Assembly: GCA_022711655.1 (NCBI GenBank) | Contig: JAKLEM010000001.1 | Coordinates: 1 to 33,726, forward strand | Source: Candidatus Auribacterota bacterium | GTDB taxonomy: Bacteria; Auribacterota; Ancaeobacteria; Ancaeobacterales; Ancaeobacteraceae | Reading direction: 5' to 3' | DNA length: 33,726 nt | Shown here: positions 15,935 through 24,178 of the stretch, piece after piece | Layout: each line of letters opens with the position of its first letter | Position numbering within the stretch: the stretch's first letter is position 1 | Program-made: the position numbers and the translations under genes | Notes under the pieces: model-generated | Databases searched by the model: none | The model's input: the letters and a program-made list of their open reading frames with translations, nothing else | What the model was told of the DNA's origin: nothing

Positions 15935-18117
15935 TGGAAATACGCATCCGGAAACCGTCCTTGTTGTTGGTATCCTGCCTGTGTGCCGCGCTCGTCATCT
16001 TCCCGCGCATCTGCCGGCCGGAAACGGCCGCCCCTGCCGAACAGAAGCGGGTGATCCTCGGGATCTACAATTCCAAGGACGAGCCCTTTCTCTCCGACCA
16101 GAACAATCCGATCCATGCCTGCGCCGAGATGGTCCTGAACAATCTCGGCATGAAAGTGGTCCTGCACGATATCGCGTCGGGGATTCCCCCTCAGGAAAAA
16201 CTGGAGGACGTCCACGGTATTTTTGTCTGGCTCGAAGGAGACGAGGTCCCGCACGCGTACGAGTTCATCGAGTGGTGTAAGCGACAGGTGGAGCAGAAGA
16301 AGCTCCTTGTCATGCTCGGGTATGTGGGAGAGCTCAAGGACACGGTCAACGGCCAGGTGATCGACGGCAGCGAGATCAACCTCCTTCTCTCGAAGATCGG
16401 CCTCGCGTTCCGCTCGAGCTGGACCAACAACCCGCTGATCGTGCAGATCGGGCTGACCGACAGCGGCATGGTGGAGTTCGAGAGGACGCTCTCGTGCGAG
16501 GCCGACGAGTACGCCTGGATAAAACCGGTCGACCCGCTGGCCCGCGTCTACCTGACCCTCCGGAGGAAAGACCTGCCGAACAGCAAGAGCGCGGCTGTGG
16601 TCACCACGCCCCGGGGCGGGTGCGCCGTCGCGCCGTACGATATCTTCAAGCGCGGCCCGATGAAGCGCTGGAGGATCAATCCCTTCCGCTTTTTCGAGAA
16701 GGCGTTCGGCCTCGACGGCAAGCCGCGGTACGATACGACGACGCTGTTCGGGAAAAGGATATTCTATTCCCATGTCGACGGTGACGGCGTTGCCAACGCC
16801 AGCGAGTTCTCCTGGGCGAAAATAGCGGGAGAGGTCGTACGGGACAAGATACTCAAGAAGTACGCTTCCGTGCCGGTGACGGTCTCTTTCATTATTTCCG
16901 ACGTCGAAGGCCAGGGGATCGGCAAGGAAAGGATATTCCGGCTTGCGAGGGAGATTTTCGCGCTGGACAACGTGGAGATGGGGTCGCACAGCTATACGCA
17001 TCCCCTCGACTGGGGACAGAAGATCACCGTCGGCGTCATCCCCGGCTACTCCCGTCCCATACTGAGTTCCGATAAGCTCGATATCGCTTCCGAATCGGTG
17101 TACGGCCGCGCCGCGCTGGCTACCGTTGGGACCGAGACGTTCCTGAAAAAAGAGGTCGATTACGCGGTCGACTACGCCGACAAGGAGTTGGCGCCGCCGG
17201 GGAAGAAGACGATGGTGTATCAATGGACCGGCGATTGCCGCCCCCCCGTGCGAGCCATAGTGCTGGCCGATGAGAAGGGGCTGTACAACATCAACGGCGG
17301 CGATTCGCGGTTCGACAAGATGACGCCGACCTACACGACCGTGGCACCCCTGACGCGGCAGATCGAGGGCCTGATACAGCCGCTGACCAGCAACTCAAAC
17401 GAGAATATCTACACGCGTCTCTGGACGGGGCCCTACTCGGGATACCGGGCGGTGATCGAGACGTTCAAAGAGACCGAGCGTCCCACCTTCTTTCAGGCAC
17501 CGCCGCGGCGGGTCAGCCCGATCAACGTCTATTATCATTTTTACAGCGGCGAAAAGCGCCAGTCGCTGGACGCGCTGCAAAAGGTCTACGATTACGTCCT
17601 GACGCAAGACGTCATCCCTGTTTTCACATCGCGCTACCTGGCCGGCGTGCGCGGGTTTCACACGGGGAGGATCGCGGAGCTTCCCGACGGCGGCTGGGAA
17701 TTCAGCGGCTATGGCGGGTGCCAGACGGCGCGGCTCGACAATTGCACGAAGCACCCCGACCTGAAAAGGTCGCAAAAGATCCTCGGGTTCACGCGCTGGA
17801 ACGACGCGCTCTATGTCCATCTCGCGGAGGGAGGCCCGGCAACGCTGTACCTCTCGGACGTGCCGCCGCCGGAACCGTATTTGCGGGAATCGTCGGTCCT
17901 GGTGTCGGAGGTCTCGATCTCGGCGGAGAAGGTCCGGTTCGTCGCCGACAGCGTCGGCGGCGGGACGGTGACGTTCGCCAATATGGCGCCGAATAAAGAT
18001 TACGAGATGCGGTGCGCCGGCGAAGCGGCCGCGTGCCGGTCCTCTGCCGAGGGGGTCCTGTCGGTGAAGGTCCCTGCGAAAAGAGGTATCAAAGTGGAGA
18101 TCGGGTTAAAAGGGTAA
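15934..18117 (+). CDS. pelA: PelA-type polysaccharide deacetylase, copy 2
   Basis: A 727-residue tandem paralogue of the preceding protein, with the same order: signal peptide (~1-30), Rossmann-like region, deacetylase with YSHVDGDG (H280, D282, D284) and GSHSYTHPLDW (H352, H356), then a C-terminal beta domain. All catalytic and metal positions seen in copy 1 are kept, so both should be active. DNA identity is patchy: 45 bases at 17200-17244 equal 15011-15055 exactly, and 32 bases at 17575-17606 equal 15386-15417, while flanks differ, which looks like recent duplication or gene conversion. The start is GTG 15934, overlapping the previous TAG, with AAGG at 15922-15925. It may form a heterodimer with copy 1 or act on a different chain length; neither can be shown here. 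Confidence 0.85.
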   Translation: MEIRIRKPSLLLVSCLCAALVIFPRICRPETAAPAEQKRVILGIYNSKDEPFLSDQNNPIHACAEMVLNNLGMKVVLHDIASGIPPQEKLEDVHGIFVWLEGDEVPHAYEFIEWCKRQVEQKKLLVMLGYVGELKDTVNGQVIDGSEINLLLSKIGLAFRSSWTNNPLIVQIGLTDSGMVEFERTLSCEADEYAWIKPVDPLARVYLTLRRKDLPNSKSAAVVTTPRGGCAVAPYDIFKRGPMKRWRINPFRFFEKAFGLDGKPRYDTTTLFGKRIFYSHVDGDGVANASEFSWAKIAGEVVRDKILKKYASVPVTVSFIISDVEGQGIGKERIFRLAREIFALDNVEMGSHSYTHPLDWGQKITVGVIPGYSRPILSSDKLDIASESVYGRAALATVGTETFLKKEVDYAVDYADKELAPPGKKTMVYQWTGDCRPPVRAIVLADEKGLYNINGGDSRFDKMTPTYTTVAPLTRQIEGLIQPLTSNSNENIYTRLWTGPYSGYRAVIETFKETERPTFFQAPPRRVSPINVYYHFYSGEKRQSLDALQKVYDYVLTQDVIPVFTSRYLAGVRGFHTGRIAELPDGGWEFSGYGGCQTARLDNCTKHPDLKRSQKILGFTRWNDALYVHLAEGGPATLYLSDVPPPEPYLRESSVLVSEVSISAEKVRFVADSVGGGTVTFANMAPNKDYEMRCAGEAAACRSSAEGVLSVKVPAKRGIKVEIGLKG

Positions 18118-18121
18118 CGGT

Positions 18122-20035
18122 ATGGGAATACGCGTCTGGAAATCGATATTGTTTTTCGCCTGCATCCTGTTCGTCGCGTACGAGCTGTTCCCGTCGGGAA
18201 GGATGATGGGACGCTTGTACCTTCAGGGACAGGAATTCGACAAGGCGGTCTTTTACCTCGAAAAACAGTACCATCAGGATCCCTCCGATACGGCGAATTG
18301 CCGGCGGTACCTGGAGGCGCTGCTCGAGAAAGGGGACATGAAGAACTTCGAGAAGGTGGCGCGCGAGATCACGGCGCGGCACTTTGACACCGCGGACATA
18401 CAGGAGATCCTGGCGCGCTATTACGAGAGCATCCTCGATATCGACTCGGCTGCGGCGTGCTGGAAGCGGATCCTTCAGCACGACATAAAGCAGGAGGATG
18501 TGCGCGACCAGCTGATCGCCTATCTCCTGGACCGGAAACAGTACAGAGACCTTGCGGAGGTGTACGAGCGATGGATCGCCGCGGGCGATGCGCCTGTCGA
18601 TATCTATTACGAGCTGGGCAGGATATACCTGCACGAGAAAGACATGGTGCGGGCCCGCAGGGTTTACCGGGACCTCATTCTTAAAGTCCCGGACGAATTC
18701 GACGCGAATTTCTTCCTTGCGCTGACATACGAATCGACGGGCGATACCGCGCAGGCAGTGGAGGTCTACTGCAAGCTGTTCGAAATGAGCGGCATCACCG
18801 AAGAGAGGGAGTGCATGCTCGCCGACAAGCTGATCGAGCTGAAGCAGTATGAGATCGCGAAGGCGCGCCTGCTGGCGCTCCGCAAAAAATATCCCAACAG
18901 CATCCGGGAGCTCGAGCTGCTGGGCTCGCTCTACATGCGCACGGGAGAAAAGGACGCGGCCTACGATATCTACAAGAAGATCTACGAATCCTTCCCCGGC
19001 CAGACATCAGCGCTGAAGGAGATGGCGTCGTTCGAATTCGACCGCGGGCACTACGACGCCGCCGCCGAGCTCCTGAGGATGTATCTCAAGAACAACGGCG
19101 ACGACAGCGACGCCGCGGCCTTTCTCGCCTCGATCCTCTACTGGAACCTTGACAGGAAAGACGAGGCGATCTGGATGCTGGAGAAGCTCAGGGCCGAGCA
19201 GCCGAACAACGTTGCGTTCCTGAAAAGCCTCGGCGAGTTCTATAACGGGACCGGCAACTACGGCAGGGCCCTGGAGATGTTCAACGCCTATAACGCGAAG
19301 ACGGGAGGCAGCTACGAGGTGTCGATGCTCATGGCGTCGCTGCTATGGAACCTCAACAGGGTCGAGGAGGCGAAGCTTGTCGCCGCCAAGCTCTTTGCCG
19401 ACCGGAAGGCGCATGCCGACTCCTATAAGGAGCTGGGCAGGATACTGACCGATCTCGGCGACTACGAGCGGGCCGTCCTGGTGCTGAAAGAGGCCTGCCG
19501 GAACGAGACCGACGACGAGGCGCTCTATCTTCTCGCCAACAGTTATAAGGCGACGGGGAGAAAGCGCGAGGCCGCCGCCATCGCCCAGCGGCTTTGGTAC
19601 AAACGGCCCGAATACCCCGAGCTGGTGGCGCTGTTGTGCGAGCTGTATGCCGACGACCGCCAGTATGACCGGGCCTTCTACCTGATAAAGAAATACCGCG
19701 CCCGGAAAGGCGACGACCTGCAGATCGCGCTTGTCGAGGTGGAGGTTCTCCGGAAGAAGGGCGACATCCAGGAAGCGGCCAAGGCGTGCGCCATCCTTGT
19801 CGACCGGTATCCCGAGAAGATAGAGCTGGCAAAAGAGTTGGCGATAATCTATAATGACATGGGTCTGTACCAACAAGCGAAGGACATGCTGGAGGTATAT
19901 CATGCGAAGGCGAGCGGGGATTATCTGTCTCATCATCTGCTCGGCGATATCCTTGCCGAGCTGGGTGACACCATCGGAAGCGAGAGAGAATACTCCCGTG
20001 CGTTGGAGCTCATCAGAAAAAAAGATCGGCGATGA
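18122..20035 (+). CDS. pelB: PelB-like TPR protein, N-terminal half of split pelB
   Basis: A 637-residue protein with an N-terminal membrane anchor (ILFFACILFVAYELF, ~8-22) followed by tandem TPR repeats throughout (for example YYELGRIYLHEKDMVRARRVYRDLILKVPD and HLLGDILAELGDTIGSEREY). This matches the TPR scaffold of PelB, which binds PelA and guides Pel to the outer membrane. It ends RKKDRR just after a seven-A run (20017-20023). Removing one A joins it without a break to the TPR-plus-barrel frame downstream, giving ~1413 residues; Pseudomonas PelB is ~1190. Codon use stays typical of the region up to the A-run, and the final TPR is intact. So this is probably the front half of one pelB gene, truncated by an error, a mutation or a slippage site. 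It begins 4 bp after the deacetylase stop. Confidence 0.85.
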   Translation: MGIRVWKSILFFACILFVAYELFPSGRMMGRLYLQGQEFDKAVFYLEKQYHQDPSDTANCRRYLEALLEKGDMKNFEKVAREITARHFDTADIQEILARYYESILDIDSAAACWKRILQHDIKQEDVRDQLIAYLLDRKQYRDLAEVYERWIAAGDAPVDIYYELGRIYLHEKDMVRARRVYRDLILKVPDEFDANFFLALTYESTGDTAQAVEVYCKLFEMSGITEERECMLADKLIELKQYEIAKARLLALRKKYPNSIRELELLGSLYMRTGEKDAAYDIYKKIYESFPGQTSALKEMASFEFDRGHYDAAAELLRMYLKNNGDDSDAAAFLASILYWNLDRKDEAIWMLEKLRAEQPNNVAFLKSLGEFYNGTGNYGRALEMFNAYNAKTGGSYEVSMLMASLLWNLNRVEEAKLVAAKLFADRKAHADSYKELGRILTDLGDYERAVLVLKEACRNETDDEALYLLANSYKATGRKREAAAIAQRLWYKRPEYPELVALLCELYADDRQYDRAFYLIKKYRARKGDDLQIALVEVEVLRKKGDIQEAAKACAILVDRYPEKIELAKELAIIYNDMGLYQQAKDMLEVYHAKASGDYLSHHLLGDILAELGDTIGSEREYSRALELIRKKDRR

Positions 20036-22364
20036 GCTCGAGAGCAAGATGGAAGAGGTAGAGTACCTGTGGCGGCAGGGCAAGAAGGCCGAGGCGGATA
20101 CCCTCGTCACGGCCCTCCTCGACGCTTTTCCGGATAACACCGACCTGATCCAGATGGCCGTCTCGATCAAGCTCGAACGGAAGAACTTCAAGCGGGCGCA
20201 CGAGCTGATGCAGCAGCTGGAGGTTGCCAGCGGCAAGCCGGTCCCGGTCCCGGTCTTTTCCGAGGAAGGCGCGCAGCAGGACTTCACTCAGGAAATGACG
20301 CAGCCGACCTCTCCTTCTCCTTTTGAAAGTGCTCCGCTTGCCTCCCCTCCGGAAAGGCGCGAGTCGGAGTATGTGCCCGATTATCCCGTGCCGTATCCCG
20401 CGTCTGTCCCCGCCAGGCGCGAGGCGAGGGCGGTCGACGGCGCCGCCCGCAAAGTGGAAGAGGCCCGGCTGCTGTGGAAGCTGGGGAAAAACGTCGATGC
20501 CGACGCACTCATCACGTCGCTGCTCAAGACATACCCGGATAACGTCGAACTTCTGAAGCTTGCCGTAACGGTCAAGCTCGCCATGGGTGATCTCAAGCAG
20601 GCCCAGGAATTGACCGAGACCCTGAGATCGGTCAGCGAATCCGACAATCTCCGCCGGCGGTTCGACGGGTCGAAGCCCGCGCAGATGCGTCAGACCGACA
20701 AAGTCGCCCGCAGAGTCCAGCGGGGATGGCTGCTCTGGAACGCGGGTAAAAAGGGCAAAGCGGAGGCCCTTGTCAGGTCGCTGCTCCGGCAATACCCGAA
20801 CAATATCGGCCTGCTGAAGCTGGCGGTCGCCATCAGGCTTGACCGAGGCGATATCAAGGGGGCGCAGGAGCTGCTCAAAAAGATAGAGCGCGTCGCGTCG
20901 ATGCCCGGCGCCGGCACGGTGATGGTCCCCGGCTCGCTGGCCGCTGCCGACCTCGATATCGGCCGAAGCATCGAAGAGGCGTGGCTGCTGTGGAAACTGG
21001 GCAGGAAGGACGAGGCCGACGCACTCGTGACGATGCTCCTCAGGTCATACCCGCGCGATCCCGAGCTTCTCCTGCTTGCCATTACGGTCAAGCTCAACCG
21101 GGGCGACATCAAATGGGCGCAGCAGCTGCTCGACACGCTGGGTTCCGTCATCGGCCGGGAGAACCCCCTGTACCGCGACATAGCGAGCGAGGTCTACCTG
21201 AAGCTCGGGAAATCCGACAAGGCGTGCGAGCTGGTATTGGGGCTCTGCGAGCAGTTCCCCACCCGCGAGAGCTACCGCAGAAGATACGCGGAGCTCCTCA
21301 GCGACCTCAAGAAATGGCCGCAGGCGAAAGAGGCGTACGCCAAGCTCGACCGGCTGACGTTATCGAACAGCGACGTGGCGTGGGATTATCACGAGGCGGT
21401 GAGCCAGGGCGCGACGGCGGTCAGAAGCGATTACATGTATTACCACGGACCCCAGTCGCTCCGCGAGTACGAGTTCGTGCAGCGCGCCTCTTTCTGGCCG
21501 TTCAATAATCTGCAGATGGAAGGCCGGTTCTTCGAGGAAGGGCACAAGATGGTGACGGATGGCATCAACGAGAAGGTGACCGGCCACGGCCTCGCCGGAC
21601 GGCTGGTCTACAACCCGCAGATAGAGATCCTCGGCGGCTGGGAAGCGGCCTATAACAGGGACCAGATCTACAACGAGCTTTTTCTCGGCGGAGATTTCAG
21701 GCACAACGACATATTCCATACCACGGTCGGGTTCACCTATAACCGCCTGGTTCGCGACCCGATAGAGGGCCTGTTGACCCAGAGCACATACAACAGCCTG
21801 GTCCTCGCGGAGGAAGTGCTGCTTTCCGACGAGCTGACCGTGGGGAATATATTCACCACCAACTGGTACAACATCAACCCGGCGTTCAATCCGTTCACCG
21901 GCGACAGCGATTTCGGGTACAAGGTCTTCAACGACACCTATTTCTCCTACCTCTTCTATAAGAAGCCGGATATCTCGTTCAATATGCATTTCTACCCCTC
22001 GCACTGGCACAAACCGTTCGCTGACGCCCAAGATATCGTCGATTACATCGAGGACGAACGGGTCATCTACGGCGGGTTCCATTTCTCGCACCGGTTCCAA
22101 AATTCCGTCGAAGCGCGCTCGGATATCCGCGACTGGCGAGACTTCAACCTCCTCCGCAACCAGTGCGAGCTCTACTCGGACCTCGCCGAGTGGCGCGACG
22201 TCAAGAGGGCGTACTGGTCGACCATCTTCACCATCGGGACAAACTACTGGCTCACCGATTATTTCGCGTTCAACCTGCAGTATATGTACGGATATAACAT
22301 CAACGGCATAACCGGGCAGGGCAACGCGTCCGAGTTCAGGGGACAGGCGAATGTCTATTTCTAA
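19902..22364 (+). CDS. pelB: PelB-like outer-membrane porin with TPR modules, C-terminal half
   Basis: This frame holds TPR-like modules followed by an outer-membrane beta-barrel. Four ~58-residue copies of a module (EEAxLLWKLGKxxDADAL ... YPDN ... LKLAVTVKL ... GD.K.AQEL) begin near nt 20049, 20449, 20705 and 20967. From ~nt 21430 the sequence alternates aromatic and polar residues in strand pattern and ends in QANVYF with a terminal Phe, as barrel proteins do. This matches the export pore of PelB. The start is ambiguous. ATG 19902 has GGAGG 6 bp upstream (19891-19895) and encodes a credible signal peptide (MRRRAGIICLIICSAISLPS, then a TPSEA cleavage region), but that needs a 134-bp overlap with the upstream gene. 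The alternative is fusion to the upstream frame at the A7 run (20017-20023). I think fusion is more likely. Confidence 0.8.
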   Translation: MRRRAGIICLIICSAISLPSWVTPSEARENTPVRWSSSEKKIGDELESKMEEVEYLWRQGKKAEADTLVTALLDAFPDNTDLIQMAVSIKLERKNFKRAHELMQQLEVASGKPVPVPVFSEEGAQQDFTQEMTQPTSPSPFESAPLASPPERRESEYVPDYPVPYPASVPARREARAVDGAARKVEEARLLWKLGKNVDADALITSLLKTYPDNVELLKLAVTVKLAMGDLKQAQELTETLRSVSESDNLRRRFDGSKPAQMRQTDKVARRVQRGWLLWNAGKKGKAEALVRSLLRQYPNNIGLLKLAVAIRLDRGDIKGAQELLKKIERVASMPGAGTVMVPGSLAAADLDIGRSIEEAWLLWKLGRKDEADALVTMLLRSYPRDPELLLLAITVKLNRGDIKWAQQLLDTLGSVIGRENPLYRDIASEVYLKLGKSDKACELVLGLCEQFPTRESYRRRYAELLSDLKKWPQAKEAYAKLDRLTLSNSDVAWDYHEAVSQGATAVRSDYMYYHGPQSLREYEFVQRASFWPFNNLQMEGRFFEEGHKMVTDGINEKVTGHGLAGRLVYNPQIEILGGWEAAYNRDQIYNELFLGGDFRHNDIFHTTVGFTYNRLVRDPIEGLLTQSTYNSLVLAEEVLLSDELTVGNIFTTNWYNINPAFNPFTGDSDFGYKVFNDTYFSYLFYKKPDISFNMHFYPSHWHKPFADAQDIVDYIEDERVIYGGFHFSHRFQNSVEARSDIRDWRDFNLLRNQCELYSDLAEWRDVKRAYWSTIFTIGTNYWLTDYFAFNLQYMYGYNINGITGQGNASEFRGQANVYF
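20017..20023 (+). other. A7 homopolymer joining the two pelB frames
   Basis: Seven A within codons AGA AAA AAA, four codons before the stop of the upstream pelB frame. With six A the frame continues into RKKIGDELESKMEEVEYLW, the TPR-barrel frame. The site could be an assembly indel, a real mutation or a transcriptional-slippage or +1 frameshift site. Confidence 0.75.
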
Positions 22365-22785
22365 CGACGGCTCACGGATGCCTGCGGTGCTGATCGTCGA
22401 CGACGACAGGGAGTACGCGCGGCACCTCGGGCTCTACCTGTCGTGGCACGGCTACCGCGTGACCGATCTTGCCGATCCGACGGCCGTCATGGAACGTCTC
22501 GAATCGGGCGAATACGACCTGCTGATCGCCTCGCTGTTCATGAAGGGGGAGAGCGGCCTCTCGCTGTGCGGCAAGATCAGCCGATCGTCTTCTCCGGGGG
22601 TCCGCAGGACCGGGATCGTCATGACGTGGTTCGAGGAACCGACGGTCGATATCCTCATCTTTTTCAACAAGAACAATATTCACTTTGTCCTCAAGTTCGA
22701 GAATACCGGGCAATGGCTGGAAAAGCTCGACATAATCCTTCGGGAGCGGAAGGCGCCTCATGAAAAAGAGACCTTACTTACTTGA
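22351..22785 (+). CDS. Degenerate receiver (pseudo-receiver) between pelB and pelD
   Basis: A 144-residue receiver-fold protein. The acidic pocket is present (LIVDDDRE, D17-D19), but the phospho-acceptor Asp is replaced by Ser (S61 in LLIASLFMKGESGL). The switch and Lys regions are also altered (VMTW; LKFEN). It therefore should not take a phosphoryl group in the usual way and probably acts as a protein-binding module. It starts 14 bp before the pelB stop and its end overlaps pelD by 26 bp. It lies roughly where the lipoprotein gene pelC is found in Pseudomonas, but it has no signal peptide and is not PelC. It may couple the upstream phosphorelay to the Pel synthase through PelD; that is inference. 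Confidence 0.85.
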   Translation: MSISNDGSRMPAVLIVDDDREYARHLGLYLSWHGYRVTDLADPTAVMERLESGEYDLLIASLFMKGESGLSLCGKISRSSSPGVRRTGIVMTWFEEPTVDILIFFNKNNIHFVLKFENTGQWLEKLDIILRERKAPHEKETLLT

Positions 22786-24178
22786 AACGCTCATAGGCTT
22801 CGCGGTCCTCGATATCGTCAACCTGCTGTTCTTTCGCTACGACCTCGGGTTCGTCCATTCGGCCATCCATCCGTACTGGTTCATGATCGTCCTGATAGCG
22901 GTCAGGTACGGGCTGTTTCCCGGGATATTCGTCAGCGCGGTGGCGAGCGCCCAGTTCATCCTATTGTACTTCGGCAGGATACCCGGTTCGCTGGAGATCG
23001 AAAAGATGATCGAGGCGGGGCACCTTGTCATGCCGTTCCTTTTCATGCTGGGCGGGATCTTTATGGGAGCCGTCCGCCAGCAGCTGATCGACAACGAGTC
23101 CGAGGGGGCGAGCCGGCGGAACGAGCTGGAGGCGGAGCTCAAGGCCTTGCGGAGCAAATATGACGCCGAAGTCAAGGCGAGGAAGATCCTCGAGGCGAGG
23201 ATCGTCGGGGAATCGACGACGATCACCACTCTCGCCGACGTCTCGTTGAAGCTGTTCACTTCTTCCCACGCGGACATCTTCAAGACCTGCCTGCAGATCC
23301 TGTGCGACCATTTCGACATCCATAAGATCTCCCTGTACCTGGTCGAGAACGACTATCTGGTACTCAAGGAGACCGTCGGCTGGACCAAGCAGGAGCTTGT
23401 CGAGGGGAGGGTCCACATCAAAAAGAGTATCATGAAGATCCCTCTGGCGCGCAAAAAAGCGATGAACATTAAGGAGATGCTCGCCGATCCCGAATCGCAC
23501 GCCTTCATGTCCCAGTACGGCCTGCTGCTCGCCTCTTTCCCGATCCTGGACGTGGAGGGGAAGGCCATCGGCCTTGTCAATATCGAGAACATGGACTTCC
23601 TTTCGTACCAGAGCCAGAACCTCCGTCTTATCGGCATGGTCGTCAATATGATGAGCAAGGCGCTGATACAAAGACGGATGCAGGACAGCCTCATCTATCA
23701 CTCGATATGGGACAAAGAGCTCGGGGTGCATTCGTGCACCTTTTTCGCTTTTATCATGGCGCGCGAGTTCCTGCGGGCCCGGGCGTACCGGCTGAAGCTC
23801 TGCGTGACCTGCTTCAAGATAGAGAGCTTTCAGTTCCTGCCGCACGACGCGCAGGTTATCGCGCTGAAAGCGCTGGTCGCTATGCTGAAAAAATTCTGCG
23901 CCCCCGATGACGCGGTTTTCCGGGCCGAATATGACGGCATCGTCATGGTGGTCAGCCCGTTCAAGAATGCCGAAGACATCGCCGGATTCATCAAAGCGGT
24001 CCGCGATGAGTTCTCGGCGACGCTGACGGACGGTACGAAAAAAAGCCCCCTGACGCTCGCCGTCGGCAGCGCGAACATAGAAGACGAAGATGGCGGATAT
24101 CAAGCCATGGCCCAGCGCGCCCTGCGTACCTGCGGCGCCTCGGGGATGGCCGCCGGCACCTACGAGCACCCGATATGA
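22760..24178 (+). CDS. pelD: PelD: membrane GAF / degenerate GGDEF regulator
   Basis: A 472-residue inner-membrane protein with the PelD architecture: about four membrane helices in residues 5-105, a coiled coil (~110-145), a GAF domain (~150-305) and a degenerate GGDEF domain (~325-465). The GGDEF signature is AEYDGI (389-394), so it has no cyclase activity, as in all PelD. In Pseudomonas PelD, c-di-GMP binds the I-site RxxD upstream of this point. Here the aligned residues are A381-P-D-D384, so the arginine is missing while the Asp is kept. Either the ligand is bound differently or control comes from other proteins, such as the pseudo-receiver encoded just upstream. PelD is part of the PelDEFG synthase complex. 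The stop overlaps pelE (ATGA). Confidence 0.9.
   Translation: MKKRPYLLETLIGFAVLDIVNLLFFRYDLGFVHSAIHPYWFMIVLIAVRYGLFPGIFVSAVASAQFILLYFGRIPGSLEIEKMIEAGHLVMPFLFMLGGIFMGAVRQQLIDNESEGASRRNELEAELKALRSKYDAEVKARKILEARIVGESTTITTLADVSLKLFTSSHADIFKTCLQILCDHFDIHKISLYLVENDYLVLKETVGWTKQELVEGRVHIKKSIMKIPLARKKAMNIKEMLADPESHAFMSQYGLLLASFPILDVEGKAIGLVNIENMDFLSYQSQNLRLIGMVVNMMSKALIQRRMQDSLIYHSIWDKELGVHSCTFFAFIMAREFLRARAYRLKLCVTCFKIESFQFLPHDAQVIALKALVAMLKKFCAPDDAVFRAEYDGIVMVVSPFKNAEDIAGFIKAVRDEFSATLTDGTKKSPLTLAVGSANIEDEDGGYQAMAQRALRTCGASGMAAGTYEHPI

Noticed and set aside
14441-17223. Long - strand open frames (484 and 533 codons) opposite the two deacetylase genes
   Set aside because: Both mirror conserved coding sequence; their similarity to each other only reflects the tandem duplication on the + strand.
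20017-20023. -1 programmed frameshift at A AAA AAA in pelB
   Set aside because: The -1 frame hits a stop within about 13 codons; only the +1 frame (or loss of one A) leads into the barrel domain.
22351-22785. This gene as pelC
   Set aside because: It has no signal peptide or lipobox and is plainly a receiver fold.
23897-23940. Active diguanylate cyclase site in PelD
   Set aside because: The GGDEF motif is AEYDGI, which lacks the catalytic residues, as in PelD generally.
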